This document shows, piece after piece, positions 31,001 through 43,058 of a DNA stretch of 64,000 bases. Source of the DNA: Ceratothoa steindachneri (taxonomy: Eukaryota > Arthropoda > Malacostraca > Isopoda > Cymothoidae); the NCBI GenBank assembly GCA_963969495.1, contig OZ018324.1, positions 155,276,672-155,340,671 on the forward strand, in the 5' to 3' direction. The notes under the pieces were generated by a model. It had not been told where the DNA came from, did no database searches, and saw only the letters and a list, made by a program, of their open reading frames with translations. Position 1 is the stretch's first letter; each line of letters starts with the position of its first letter. Made by a program: the position numbers and the translations under genes.

Positions 31001-31620
31001 TATCTGGTCATGGTTGTGAATCCACTCCAATCATAGTCACCTTTTCATTGGAGGATGGTTGGAGAAAGGGTTGGTAACTCCGCTAAGGAACAGAACAATG
31101 TTCATGAACTGTCTCAAGCCAGTGGAAAGGAGGAGAGTCAACCCTTTAAGTCCCCCTCCCACTTTCACTCAGCCTCATCGTCGCCGATGTCCAAGCCATA
31201 AATTCAGCCGTAAATCTCCAAAATCGATTTTTTTTTTATTAAAAACTCTATGGCATGAAAGATCTAGCCTAGACATTTAATTTGAAGTATAATAGTAATA
31301 CATTGCACCACTTTATTCGGTATTTATCAGTACTTAACTTTAACCGAAAATTACTCAAATTAAGGTCAGGCTGGTTAGTTCTCTTTTGCACAACACGCCC
31401 TATATGTCGACAATACACTGCAAAAGTATGTCAGATATGTGACAATGCGATCTGCAACAGTATTTCTTGATATATCCGCAAAGTTCTCTTTCTTTCCGGG
31501 ACCAACTATTTCTGAAGCCTTCAACAGACCATTTTTAATAAAATCGCAGTCTGAAAATGGTTTAGATGCGATGCTATTTCATTTACAAGTACATAACTAG
31601 CTCTTACTGCAGCTTCTTCG
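31001..31620. other. no gene recognised
   Basis: AT-rich. The left 200 bp may belong to the transposase fragment and the right 120 bp lies between the broken mariner and unknown sequence. No further structure was identified. Confidence 0.3.
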
Positions 31621-32060
31621 ATCTTCACCCGTCGATTTTTGAGGATCATCCTCCCCACACGGGCCACATTGTTCTCGTTGGTCACGTCTGACGGGTGTCC
31701 TGGACGGGGGTCATCTTCAAGGGACTCACGACCATGGCGGAACTCCCTATTCCAGCGAGCAATGGTTGCATAGGAAAAGGCGGTGTCGGTGTACACTGCA
31801 ACCATGCGTTCATAGATCTCTTTTGCATTCTTGCCTTTCTTGGTCAAAAAGTGGAACACTGCGCGGTGCTCAAACTTCTCCATTGTTGAAAAAATTGTGA
31901 CCGACGATCTGCGATCAGCTACTGCTTCTTAAATAAACGAGGCAGGAGCGTGCGGCTGCAGGTTTTGACTTGTCATAACTTGTCCTAACACACTCACAAA
32001 CAGCCACCCCCCTTCCTCTGTTTTGCCCTACTGATTCGCAAAACTTATCGACCGCCCCTC
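31621..32060 (-). mobile_element. Mos1-like mariner copy 1, 5' end only
   Basis: Minus strand. The terminal inverted repeat starts at 32060 (CGAGGGGCGGTCGATAAGTT) next to a TA. After a leader, the transposase starts at 31883: MEKFEHRAVFHFLTKKGKNA, VAVYTDTAFSYATIARWNRE, DDPRPGHPSDVTNENNVARV and RRVKIEE. This is the paired helix-turn-helix DNA-binding region. At about 31621 mariner similarity stops and unrelated sequence continues in frame, so the catalytic domain and the other terminal repeat are gone. Confidence 0.85.
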
Positions 32061-32062
32061 GT

Positions 32063-33342
32063 ATTACACACTTTATCAACTTTTCTTTTCTATGATATGA
32101 TGGATGAAAGTGAATTTATTGTAAGAAATAACACATTAAGGAAGCATCTAACTAGAATAACACTATTGAAAACCACCTTCTCTTGAACGATTCAGAAACA
32201 CATCTAAAATAAGGGTTGCTAGGATCAAACATCAAGATAAATCTCCAAATAAAATATGTACACAGGAAAACCGTCCTGCACCTAGAACACGTTGTGGGCG
32301 AAAATTATCAAAACTTTTTCATTGCAGACGATGAACAAAAAATGCAATGTTGTCCATGTTACACAATAAATCACCTTGTGGAGATTCTAAATAGTACTGA
32401 ATATGTTGCCGTAAGCAAATTTCATTAAGTAACAACAAAGGATTTTAAAGTAGAATGCATACCTTGTAATTATCTCTCAAATGAAATTTATGTTAAGATT
32501 AGATAAACAAAAATTGAGGAAAATTCCCTGTATCCTTTTAAAAAAATGAAAAGAAAATCGATTAATTAAAGTAAACAATCTTAAATATAGAACACGACAC
32601 AGGAGGACGCAAACAATTTACGGTACTTTCCAAAGGAATCGCCCCCTTTTTTCATAAATAAGCCTTATGAACAAGTCGAGCGATATTTTTTCAAAGAGAA
32701 AACCAATCTGACTGTCTGGTTCGCTTACATATGATGACCATAACATCACCCCCTCCCTTCCAATATACTCGTATGTTTGGTGATGAATTATGAATAGACA
32801 GCTCTTGTTATAAATCTCCTTCCTAATTAAGGTCCAACTGTAACATTACTCACCACATTTTGTTGAATAGATTTACTCCAAAAAATGTTATCCGAGTGTC
32901 GAACAGCCAACGGGAAAGGCTTGACCATCAAAAGTGCAAAGCGAGCAGTAACAGCTCTGAAATAACGGCATTATTAATAAATACTACCGACGGTAAATGA
33001 GTGTCCTTCATTAAGCCGAACAAAATACATCGGCTACAACAAAGTTATAAACAAGTTATAAAACAAAGTTATAAAACAATTAAACTATAGCATTCTAACA
33101 GTCCTAGACCATTACTTACTTGCTTCTTCTATTTTAGCTTGACACGAACCAAATTAAAATGCCTTTGTTTTATAGATCCGTTCCCCTTCTGTACTTTATT
33201 AATATTCCATAATTTCGATCGGCGTAGCTATAAGCCTTTGATAGAGGAAGGCATAGAACGGCCTTATGTGTTTCCCTTACCCCCTCTCCGTCCCATCCGG
33301 GCTTGGAGAAGGGGTAAGGGCCATCCCAGGCCTATCTCTCCG

Positions 33343-33373
<31 letters not shown>

Positions 33374-33503
33374 CTGATTTCATCGCTCCATTTTGGCTGA
33401 TAGACAGCAGGGCACAAGCGGGAGACGGGAAAGGTTTAAGAGGAGTGAAAGGGCAGAAAAGAGGTGAAATGCGAAAGAAAATTAATTAGGTGATAATACT
33501 TAC
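32063..33503. other. no gene recognised; intronic or intergenic AT-rich sequence
   Basis: Small ORFs only, none recognised. It contains short tandem words (AACAAAGTTATAA, 33040-33080) and a (CT)n run at 33348-33373. It lies downstream of the last recognised exon of the minus-strand lipid-transport gene, so it is probably its next intron. Confidence 0.35.
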
Positions 33504-33727
33504 GCTTTCATATACTCATTGTTGGTATTTTGGACCAAATCCTTGATTAAGAAATAGATGAATGATGCTACATTGGGAGATCGGTCTTTCCAAGTGGATA
33601 CCGGAATCCCTTGCCACCATCCTCCGACGGGGCTATGAGGCCATGATAAAAGAGTAACAACTGCCGCTTGCCGAAGTAATTCATGCTCTTCCGTTTGCAA
33701 CACCAGAGGTACCAATGTGTCGATAAC
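33504..33727 (-). CDS. exon 5 (visible) of a lipid-transport domain gene
   Basis: 224-nt open segment between a TACCATTAG acceptor and a GTAAGT donor on the minus strand. It starts in phase 0, as the previous visible exon ends, and leaves two bases. It encodes VIDTLVPLVLQTEEHELLRQ, AAVVTLLSWPHSPVGG and SPNVASFIYFLIKDLVQN. The LRQAA...SPNVASFIY pattern resembles the end of the helical part of the vitellogenin N-terminal domain (EvRiaA...spqVasfVyS). An additional exon between this and exon 4 may have been missed. Confidence 0.65.
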
Positions 33728-34337
33728 CTAATGGTAGAGAATGTGATTTTTTTTATTTTTGACACCTCAAAAGGATACGTCAAAACAAAATAGACCAGTG
33801 CGTTGTATATCTATTTTTTTTAGTGTTGAAGGTTATAACGGCAGATTAACGCTAGTTACTGCGCCCCACTAAGCCAGAATAGTTAATGGGGAGAGTAAAT
33901 AGTATAAAAGAAGAGGGCAGGAGACTGAGAAGAAAGGTCCTAAGGCGAAGTCTAGTATGGTTTGGATTGAACACAAGAGTTTTTTTCGAATTTTAATCGC
34001 AATGGCAATGAGGCCCTGTCATTCAAATAGTTTGCAGTGAGAGATCTGTAAAGAAGGGAGTTAGTGAAGTACTCAATGGGTGTTCAGGGAGGACGAACAC
34101 TACATAAGGTAGTGGCCACCGCGCAATTTCTACCCAAACAGTGCTTTTGTCCAGGAGGCTCCCTCTACCTGCCATATTGGCCCGGCGAGAGATCCCCACA
34201 CCCATAGGCCGAATCAACGATTTCGTAGGAACTTAGATAATAAAATTGGGGTGGAAGGGGCGTCCCCTCACCCAATAATATGGAGTGTCTCCATGATAAG
34301 TTATCGCCATAGGGTACAGGAGATCCTAAAATTTATT
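33728..34337. other. intron, no feature recognised
   Basis: Intronic sequence of the minus-strand gene. An in-frame minus ORF near 34.0-34.2 kb has no recognisable motif. Confidence 0.3.
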
Positions 34338-34688
34338 ATGTACTGGAAATATATAGTCTCGCTAGAATCACATTGGTCAGAGACTCACACTGTCGTTCAA
34401 GCACCCAATCACCGGCGTGCATAGCAATAGCCGCTGGTGTTAAACTGTCCGGATATGCTTTCCGAGAGGGAGGAGGGGTCCAATTTATGTTGTAAGAAGA
34501 ATTGTCGTGTGGTACTTTACTACAATCATTTTCTGGCCCCTCCTCCTGACCCGAAGATGTATCTGGACAGTTTTAACACTTGCGGCTGTTGTTATGCACG
34601 CTGGTGCATGGGAGCTTGGGTGCTTTGGAGACAGTGAGAGTTTCTGACCAATGTGATCTTAGCGAGACAATATATTTCCAGTGCATAG
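34338..34688. mobile_element. foldback hairpin element
   Basis: Two inverted arms of about 150 bp (34338-34490 and 34530-34688) flank a roughly 40-bp loop. Matching blocks include ACTGGAAATATAT, CACATTGGTCAG, AAGCACCCAA, CGTGCATA and GGAGGAGGGG. Identity is about 80-85 per cent with small indels. No coding. It is likely a MITE or foldback transposon; no target duplication is clear. Confidence 0.75.
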
Positions 34689-34931
34689 TAACTTTTCAGA
34701 CACCATGTATAATAGACCTCCAGATTAAAAAAACCAAAAAAAAAACCGTGGTGAAGTGCTACCTACGAAGAAAGGTTTCACACATATCATTTTTCCGGTC
34801 GGAGCAGAGCATCTAACATGGATTGAAACTTGCTAAAGACACATTGGGTAGGAGACAGGTGATATCCACTGTCCATAAAATAAGCTAACCTAAGATTAAC
34901 CATTTTCTTCTTCAACTTACACCCACAAAAG

Positions 34932-35153
34932 TTAAGAGAAAGTGGAAGAAAACCGGCCAGGGTAAGTGGTTTCTCCGGGTTTGTTAGAATAAAGCACGGT
35001 AATCATTGGCAAGGAATCGGGAAAGATACCCTCTTTCCCTATCCTGTTAAACAACGCCGACAAAAAGGTCACATCTCGTTCACCCAGGTGTCCGGACCAG
35101 GTAATATATTCGCAAATCAAGCGAGGGTAGAGCCTGCACTCTACCCTGGTCAA
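34932..35153 (-). pseudogene. possible RTE-type LINE RT fragment
   Basis: Minus strand reads ITWSGHLGERDVTFLSALFN, then RIGKEGIFPDSLPMITVLYS and NKPGE. This resembles the segment before RT motif 1 of RTE-clade elements (LGE..v.fLt.LFNri...g..P..W....vvPi.KnKGd). It is short and lacks the invariant Trp. Moderate to low certainty. Confidence 0.4.
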
Positions 35154-35340
35154 TGAAGGGTTCTTCTACTCCGACTGGAGGTCAAGTCAACTTGAACGGC
35201 TCTCAGAAAAAGTGCGTTTAAAGGGGTCGTGATGAACTGCGTGGGGGGGGGGGGCAATATTGCGTTCCATTTGTCCCGAATCTTTGTTCATTCTTCCAAC
35301 CTTCTACAAGAGTGGACTTCCTGTTGAGTGAAGAGACATA

Positions 35341-36254
35341 CGAGAGACGGTCAATAGGTTTTGCGAATCGGTAGGGCAAAACAGAGGAAGGGGGATGGCT
35401 GTTTGTGGGGGTGTTAGCACAAGTTATGACAACTCAGAACCTGCAGCCGCACGCTCCTGCCTCGTCTATTTAAAAAGCAGCAGCTGATCGCAGATCGTCA
35501 CTCACAAATTTTTCAACAATGGAGAAGGTTGAGCACCGCGCAGTGATCAAATTTTTGACCAAGGAAGGCAAGAATGCAAAACAAATCCATGAACGCATGG
35601 TTGCAGTGTACACCGACACCGCCCCGTCATATGCAACCATTGCTCGCTGGAATAGGGAGTTCCGCCATGGTCGTGAGTCCCTTGAAGATGACCCCCATCC
35701 AGGACGCCCGTCAGACGTGACCAACGAGAACAATGTGGCTCGTGTGGAGAGGATGATCCTAGAAAATCGACGGGTGAAGGTCGAAGAAATCGAGCGAGAA
35801 CTTAGAATATCACATGAAAGTGTTATCAACATCATCCACGACAACAGGGCCCGTTGGGTCCTTAGAAACCTCACGTCCCATGATCGACTTCAACGTCGTC
35901 AAAGTCCACAAGGCCAGAGTTGCACAAGCTGCCCTGCGCGAGTGCGGATTCGAGGAGCCCAACCATCCCCCCTACAGTCCAGATCTGGCCCCTAGCGACT
36001 ACTTTTTATTTCGCTAGCTCAAGGCTGCACTGCGTGGATGCCGGTTCGGGGACGATGAAGATGTCCAGCTCGCCGTCCAGGAGTGGATTGAACAGCAGTC
36101 GAGAGATTTCTGGTTGTCGGAAATTCCAAGCCTCAGGGACAAGTGGCGCAAGTGCATTCAAGTCGAGGGTAGTTATATTGAAAAATAATAAAACCCTTTT
36201 CCTCATATCTCGTTTCCTTATATCCGAATTGCAAAACTTATTCACCGCCACTCG
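35341..36254 (+). mobile_element. Mos1-like mariner copy 2, internally deleted, with both TIRs
   Basis: Complete ends flanked by TA (35339-35340 and 36255-36256). Left TIR CGAGAGACGGTCAATAGGTT; the right TIR is its inverse with CGAGTGGCGGTGAATAAGTT. The transposase starts at 35519 (MEKVEHRAVIKFLTKEGKNA) and keeps the DNA-binding region to HESVINIIHDN. An internal deletion then joins a short RWVLRNLTSHDRLQRR piece to VHKARVAQAALREC. The first two catalytic Asp regions are lost, while PPYSPDLAPSDYFLFR and the C terminus remain to 36187. A non-autonomous copy of about 914 bp. Confidence 0.9.
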
Positions 36255-36256
36255 TA

Positions 36257-36920
36257 TATATACCCGCCAAGAAGAAAGGCGAGCGTGCTTCGAAACATAC
36301 CGGAACCTAGCCATTGCTCGACGAAATTGATAGTATGTGAAATCGTTTGGGATGCGCTTGTAGCAAATATGTATATCGCTTCTCTCAGAAAGGGCCGTCT
36401 CACACTCGCACGACAACTAAAGAAGGGAATAGCGTGTAAAAGAGGCAGACTTTCGAGAATAGAAATAAGGCGCGCGGCGCTGACGGTGCCAGAGAAGAAT
36501 TCAATGGCCTCATCAACCGACCTAAACTATTCGACTGAGATAGCATCGTGTACTAGATATCGTTCGGACAGGAGCAATATCTGCACACGAAGCAAGGGTG
36601 CACTACATCTCGCTTAGCGAAAACAAGTCGCTGAAGGATTCTTCACACCTGGAGTAATAAAACTCGTACCCCTTGTCTAACTTATAGCCAACAAAGGATT
36701 GGTAGTAAGAGAGTCGACCAGCCAGTACCTCACGTGCTGAATGCCACAGAGCGAATAATTTACATGGCACGGCTACAAGAGAATAAAGGTGCGAATTTGC
36801 GCGTCCCTCGTGAGGAGTCGGTTGAATTCAAGGTTAAGAAAACGGTGCAAGTCCACCACGTCAAGTCGCGCCCCATTAAGGAATTGGTCTGCACCTTTTC
36901 ACTCTCAAATTAAAACAAAA
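36257..36920. other. no gene recognised
   Basis: Intronic or intergenic sequence relative to the minus-strand gene; open stretches show no recognised motif. Confidence 0.3.
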
Positions 36921-37160
36921 TGAACATCAAATTTAAAAAGTTGACTTTCATATTTCAAAAAATCAACTTCAAATTTAAAAAGTGGACTTTCATATTAAAA
37001 AATTGACTTTAAATTAAAAAGTTTGCATTCAAATTAAAAAAGTTGACATTCAAATTTAAAAAGTTGACCTTCAAATATGTTTACCTTGAATTTTAAAAAA
37101 GCTGACTTTTAACCTTTAAAAAGTTTCTTTCAATTAAAAACAAATAAAATTCAATTCAAA
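36921..37160. repeat. AT-rich degenerate tandem repeat, unit about 25-30 bp
   Basis: About eight variants of AAATTTAAAAAGTTGACTTTC follow one another (for example near 36933, 36972, 37034 and 37056), with drift in length and sequence. Confidence 0.7.
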
Positions 37161-37691
37161 AAATGTAATATCATCTGAATTTGTGTAACGTCAACAGCAC
37201 TAATTGCGCCACCGACTAACAAAAAAATATTCTAGTGTTTTCGCTTCTCAGGCACTTATTTCTTAATGAAATACCGTCTTTTATACATACAAACATTCGT
37301 AAGACTCATATGTACAGTATTACTTACCACATGCGTTTGTAATGATAAACTGCTTAAAATTAGAAAAAATAAAATCTTCATCAGTCATCTTCCCAACGTT
37401 GGCAATTCTCTATTGCCTCCCACTTTGGAAACCACAGTATTATGACACCTACCCTGCTCCTTAGATACAACCAAAGGGCAAACCAATCGCGTCACTCACC
37501 TCGTATCTCCGTGCGAGGGGAAATCTCGGGTAGATGAGGGCATATATGGCGGAAAGCCGGACTTGCCAGGAATCATGACCTTGGATGACGTGGGCGAGGG
37601 CGGAAAACGCCGCCCGGGTTCCCAGATTCCCGATAGCTTGGACAATTATCGTTCGTTTCCAGGGTTCTTTGTATTTCTATTACGAAAAACA

Positions 37692-37776
<85 letters not shown>

Positions 37777-38271
37777 TTCGCTTGTTTTATATCAGCTTCC
37801 TAATCCTAACCTCATCAGTTTCCTTATGAAGCTCTTTTCAAAAACTTTCAAAGATGCCTCCATTGGTTGTCACTTTATTAAAAATGAAAGTACAGACGGA
37901 GTTCTAGATGGGAAAAGACCCTAATGTCGACTCGAGGTCAGATCGAGAGGGAAAAATAAGAGAAGAGAGGATATCAGAGAGGACAGAAAGGGAAATATAT
38001 GTTATACGCAATAATACTTTTTAGTCACGTGGACGCGATTCTATAAGTTACTATGTGGGTCCATCGGTCGGGCGGGTGGATGGTAAACATTTTACTTTTC
38101 AATGAGTTTTTTATTCCTCCTCCTCCTCCTCATCATCATCATCATCTCCTCCCGCTAAAACACCGAGAATAATACATTTCGTGTCACGTGAGCTTTCTTA
38201 GGGTGATTCGGCTCAAGGTCGTCCATTCTTGTTCGTGACCCTATCTTGGCTAGCTTCGACGCGTGTCCGAA
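37161..38271. repeat. unique sequence with (TA)n at 37695-37772
   Basis: No gene recognised. It contains a 78-bp (TA)n tract and a short (TCC)n/(TCA)n run near 38114-38146. Confidence 0.6.
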
Positions 38272-38288
38272 AGAGAGAGAGAGAGAGC

Positions 38289-38365
<77 letters not shown>

Positions 38366-38395
38366 GACAGAGAGAGAGAGAGACACACACACATA
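38272..38395. repeat. (GA)n/(GACA)n microsatellite
   Basis: GA repeat with GACA and CA variants near the right end. Confidence 0.95.
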
Positions 38396-38479
38396 CATAG
38401 ATAATATGTTTGTTAAATGATAATACGTTTGTGATTTTTCTTTCTTCAAAATTAGTGAAATAATTGAGAGCTCCCGACT

Positions 38480-39430
38480 TAAGTATGTTAAGCTAAATGT
38501 TAAAGTAGCATTTGTAAATCATATTCTTAATTACATTGAGTGCGGGGCTTTCATTTTATTCGAGGACAAATTATTCCATATCTGAGTAATTTTTTAATAG
38601 AAAAAGTTTTGTGCTATCACATTGTTAAATCTTTTGTTAATTAGGTTGACAACGTTATTTATAGTGGCCGCTCGGTTATCTAATAACGCAAATAACAACT
38701 CATACTTTATATAAAACCGTTTAATATTTTGAAGACGACGCAAACGACAATTTTTCATTGAGAGCAAATTAATCTCTCTTCAAACGATTTAGTTATGAGT
38801 TGTGAAATAATTTCGTCGCTCTACGTTGAACGACTCCTAAGATCAAGATTTCTGTTCGCAGAAGACCAAAATTCCAACAGAGGTCTTCCAAACGCTTTAT
38901 ATAGTAGAATAATCCTATATTTCGATTTAAATCCCAAAGTTATATGGCTATGAAACCTAAAAATCTATTCGCCTTTTTAGAGATTCTCCAACACATTGTT
39001 TCGAAACTTTCAAATCGCTCGAAATTAATACATGCAGATCTGTTGGAATCGTGTTTAGATTATGACCTTCCATGTTATCCACTTCCCAGGGATTTTGGTA
39101 TCCTGAGTGCATTACCATACACTTATCTAATTTGAACTTCGTCTGCCATTTTTCGATCCATTCCACTACTCTATCTAGGTCACTTTGTATATTTACTAGA
39201 TCGCAGCGATATTTAATCGTATTTTCTAACTTTGTATCAACCGCAAATTTTGAAAGTGTCTATAATAAATTACTCTCAAGATCGTTAATATAGATTCTAA
39301 ACAACAATGGGGCAATAAATGATCCTGCTAGTAACTGGTATCCAGTTAGAGTTAATCCCATCTACCACAACTCTGTCTGCGGTCGGACAACCAGTTTTCA
39401 ATCCATTTAAGTAAATTTCAGCTTATACCA
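38480..39430 (-). pseudogene. old CR1/L2-type LINE RT fragment
   Basis: Minus strand, highly decayed. Traces in order: WIENWLSDRRQ (about 39400), APLLFRIYINDL (about 39310), LSKFAVDTKLENTIKYRC, VVEWIEKWQTKFKLDKCMVM (about 39169-39110), DLKVSKQC (about 38995), then IDFLGFIAI and FGRPLLEFWSS. FAVD replaces the catalytic FADD. Numerous stops. The gene order matches the CR1 copy at 51.6-53.2 kb, but it is much more divergent. Confidence 0.75.
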
Positions 39431-39590
39431 TGCAATTTTAGCTTTATTTCCAATAATACTAGAACATGACAATTATTAATATTATATAAGTGAACGGAGA
39501 ATCTAACATTAAAAATGTATACACAAAGTATTGGCTCATGCATTCATTTTCATTGTCACTATAATATACACATAATGATTTTCAACCTAC

Positions 39591-39782
39591 CTCCAACTGA
39601 TGTAGGAAAAAAGGCAACATGTCTTGATCCATTGTTTCCTTGTGGCACCTCTGGCTACCAAAAATAGCATAATAGCTTTGTTCCGAAGAGAGACAAATCC
39701 TTTTTAAAGTCGTAGCAAAGTTCATCCAGATTATTGAACTCTCATAAGCATTATCATCCATCGTTAAATTTTTAATGTAAGA
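39591..39782 (-). CDS. exon 4 (visible) of a lipid-transport domain gene
   Basis: 192-nt (64-codon) phase-0 exon between a TGTCAG acceptor and a GAG|GTAGGT donor. It encodes SYIKNLTMDDNAYESSIIWM, NFATTLKRICLSSEQSYYAI and LPFFLHQLE. Its length divisible by three and splice phases agree with the flanking exons. Part of a probable vitellogenin-N domain. Confidence 0.7.
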
Positions 39783-40081
39783 CTGACATGACGGGAAGAT
39801 AGAAATAAAGATATATTCATCAACTTATCTTAATATTAAGAAATTTAAACCTCCTAGAATAATTAACGATTATACATATATCAAAATCAAGGGGACTGAT
39901 GCTTAAAATTTTTTCACGCTATACATATTTGGTGTCAATATTAAAAAAAAAAAAATGTTATTCTTTGCATTTTACTCCCAAATATTAGAATATCTCCTGA
40001 TAAAGCGTTCATATAAATCTAAAGATAATTGGATTTGTAGGGTAGGTTAGGTAAAAAACTAAGAAATATTTTTAAACAAAC

Positions 40082-40244
40082 CATAACTTCTCCAATAACT
40101 GGTGGCGCGGCAAAATTGTTGGGGAAAGTAAAGAAAATAGATGCTACTCTTTCAGGCGATATTTTTTTACTAATCATTTTTTCTAAAATCATTTTGGTAG
40201 GAGCGTCTCCACCACTTGCTGCACACGCGTCGATCAGTAACGTT
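40082..40244 (-). CDS. exon 3 (visible) of a lipid-transport domain gene
   Basis: Starts after TTTATTTAG and supplies the third base of a codon left open by exon 2. It encodes TLLIDACAASGGDAPTKMIL, EKMISKKISPERVASIFFTF and PNNFAAPPVIGE. This is the most diagnostic exon: LLIDACAASGGDAPTKMIL matches the LPD_N pattern lflDalaaaGT..s...l.elI, and the following kis.e.a...f..p...ppP fits too. The donor is either ATG|GTTTGT (used here) or GAA|GTTATG, both in phase 0. Confidence 0.72.
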
Positions 40245-40330
40245 CTAAATAAAATATGATGGTATATTAGCTTTGGGTTTGGGCATGAAATATAAAAACA
40301 ATAAGAAAAATATTATTGAAGTGTATAAAA

Positions 40331-40396
40331 GGGTCTTTTTGGAACAGGCCTAGCAACGAATTAGGCGTTCGAGGCTATTGCGAGGTTAAGGTTAAG
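40331..40396. repeat. left arm of an inverted-repeat element split by the hAT
   Basis: Begins GGGTCTTTTTGGAACAGGCC. It is the inverse of 48648-48710 with about 80 per cent identity. The two arms would form a short hairpin element (MITE) if the hAT were removed. Confidence 0.7.
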
Positions 40397-40457
40397 CTAT
40401 GGTGTTCGAGGCTAGTAGTGTGAGTACAGCCTGTCAGTAATCTAACCTAACCTAACC

Positions 40458-41596
40458 TAGGGTGATCAAACGTCCCCGTTTTCAGTGACCTGTCCCCGGA
40501 AATGTCCCCGGTTTTCACTGGTACTGAAATATCCGAAATTGGAATAAACTTAAATAAAATAAAAAATGAGAAAAAACGAAAATGTTGACCAAACTACACG
40601 TATCGTATAGTTGCGCGCCGTACTACTCGCACTGGTTGCCAGATGTCAATATTTATCTTCAGTAGCAGACGAAATTCTTCTAAAACGGCAACCCTGCAGT
40701 CGCAGACTAAAGCCAGGCGGCCAGACACTCCAGAAGTAGCACCGCTCAGAGAGACACTTAAGTGTTATCATTTATCATATATATTATTATATGTTATTTA
40801 ACGTTTAATTTATATGTGTATTTATTATCTGCAATGTGTGTGATTACTGTGATAACAGATCTGTTTGTCTGTCAGAGGTAGTAACAGTTGGAAACTTGTC
40901 ATTAAATAAAACCACTAGTGACTAGAAACGTAATATAAATTATTCATCCCGAACTTGTGCCGGCCTATCTGTGTCAATGATGATTAGCACTCTCTGGCAG
41001 GCTGACTAGCAGCTAGCTAGCTGCCTCATCCAGGAAACGACGGCGCGTTGCCGTTGATTAAAAGAATTGCGATTTTGTATCCTACTCCCTTGACATTCAT
41101 TGAGTAGGTTGTTAATTGATTGCCTATTTCTCCTTGAACACTATATTTCCCTTGCCATATTATATTAACATACTTTTACACTAACTGTCTTCAACCAAAA
41201 ATGCCCAGGGTAGGCTGACATTTGTCTATTGTTTCACTATACTTACTTATATTATAGGCTAAACACACCGGCTAGGTTTATTCAGGGCACCACTTGTCCT
41301 CATGAAATGTCATTGTCTACTTGCAGGGAGAGTTGAAATGACGAACAGGACCGACAGGAAGACGAGTCAAATAGATGAGGACAAGAAAAAGTTTAGAAGA
41401 AACCGTGAGGAAAGATAGAAAGACGACTCTATGTACAATGTCTCTCTCCAAGAAAAGCAAATGTCACGTTAATGACAGTATTCTGAAAGAATTTCCATTT
41501 ATACGGCCAGGTCAAGATGAGGCAATTGCTTTCTGCACTCTCTGCAATGCCTCTTTTATAGTGGGTAGTGGAGGAAGATCGTCTGCGGTAGAACAC
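40458..41596 (+). mobile_element. hAT transposon, left end and BED zinc-finger exon
   Basis: The left terminus begins TAGGGTGATCAAACGTCCCC at 40458, preceded by ACCTAACC. About 900 bp of non-coding sequence follows. A coding segment (about 41440-41596) then has KSKCHVNDSILKEFPFIRPG, FCTLCNASFIVGSGG and SSAVEHC, a BED-type zinc finger (CxxC...H). The frame stops abruptly where LTR B starts at 41597. The rest of the transposase is at 46563-48201. Confidence 0.85.
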
Positions 41597-43058
41597 TGTC
41601 GTAGAATGGACTCTCGACGATATACCATATATAACTATTCGTTGAGGGAACTTCTTTAATTATCTTTAGAGTGCGTAGATGTCTAGGCTGGCCGATATTA
41701 TGTATCTTCGATATGCTTAAGAAGTGGAACTGTGCTCAAGGATAATAATATTGCTATCATTAATAAAATAGAGTTTTATTAATAATAACTATCAACAACA
41801 CACAAAACGGAAAATATTGACATAAACAGAGAATGGAAAGGGTCGTGGGGAATCGAGCTAATCCGAGGATTAAAAGATTTAAAATGGTAAAACAAATATA
41901 AAGTTAAAGGGAGGGGATGGTTCGCTAAACCATTTAAAGCACAGGATAAAGTTGACAAAAGGGTTAAATACTCAAAGGTAACGTTCGGCTTACGTAATTA
42001 TACTTGTTGTGCAGAGGAAGGCGACGTGAAGGGATTTTCGGTCCGCTGGCGAGTTCCAGCCGAAGGGGGGGAATTAAATAATCCTGACGTGGTGTCTTGG
42101 AAATGAGAACCGTTTCTTGACGAATGGGCTTGAAGAACAATGGCTGTTCTACGTTGTTCTCTTCTGAACAACAGGGGGGGTAAGAACCGTCTCTTGTCTA
42201 CGGGCTCGAGAACAATGACTGTTCTAATGTTGTTCTCTTCTGAACAACATCGGGGGAAGGGTGAGAACCGTTTCTTGGCGAACGGGCTCAAACGAACAAT
42301 GACTGTTCTACGTTGTTCTCTTCTGAACAACAAGGGGGGGGGGGTGAGAACTGTTTCTTGTTAACAGGCTCGAACGAACAATGGCTGTTCTAACGTTGTT
42401 CTCTTTCTGAACAACGGAGGAAAGGGTGAGAACCGTTTCTTGGCAAACGGGCTCAAAAGAACAATGGCTGTTCTACGTTGTTCTCTTCTGAACAACAAGG
42501 GGGGGGAACCGTTTCTTGTCAACGGGCTCAAAAGAACAATGGCTGTTCTAATGTTGTTCTCTTTCTGAACAACAGGGGAAGCCTTGTGGACTTGGCGTCA
42601 CGAAAGGCTCGAACCTTGACACTCAAGGGATATTGTCCTCCTTCTGGACAAGTGATAGTGAATCTCGAGGTTGAGGTCCCTTGGCGCACAAGGTGAGAGT
42701 GGGTCGTAGTGATGTTTCGCGACGAAAATCTGGATCTCCAATCTGAATCTTAGTGGTTAAGTTTCCATATAAATAGCCGGGACATCTCCATGGCGTGGGG
42801 GACAATGGTGTGGGAGCTTCGAGGGAATGCACAGCCGAGCCTGAGGACAATGCCTTATCTGCCCATAAGCCTTACTCAATCTGGCGAGGGCGGCGCATGG
42901 GGCGAACGAGAGAAGATAAGCCTCCTTGTTTAACATTGACTCAGGTGGCTGCGATAAGGCGCCAGGCTTCAAAGCGAAGATGCACGTGGGTAGCATCGTG
43001 GTTTTAAATAACATGTGATAGTGGTTGAAATTACGCGGCCTCAACCCGTTCTATCACA
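41597..43058 (-). mobile_element. gypsy 3' LTR (LTR B)
   Basis: 1462 bp with TG...CA ends, homologous to LTRs A and C. In the minus-strand element it is the 3' LTR: a polypurine tract (GGAATGGAGGGG on the minus strand, plus 43059-43070) lies exactly at its start, downstream of the gag-pol frame. It contains six units of about 80 bp (42105-42580). An AATAAA-bearing palindromic region is near 41763-41785. No matching 5' LTR is found at the other end of the element. Confidence 0.85.

Noticed and set aside
32216..32428. 70-codon plus-strand ORF considered as an exon
   Set aside because: No recognised motif and no matching splice sites; strand is opposite to the host gene.
37380..37500. Minus-strand VGGNRELPTLGR considered as the missing exon between exons 4 and 5
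   Set aside because: Too short, and the flanking acceptor, donor and phase could not be made to fit.
38155..38449. Leu/Ser and Arg/Glu repeat ORFs
   Set aside because: Translation of the (GA)n microsatellite.
40443..40457. CCTAA repeat considered as a telomere or chromosome-end signal
   Set aside because: Only three units, lying inside an inverted-repeat element and forming part of the hAT target duplication.
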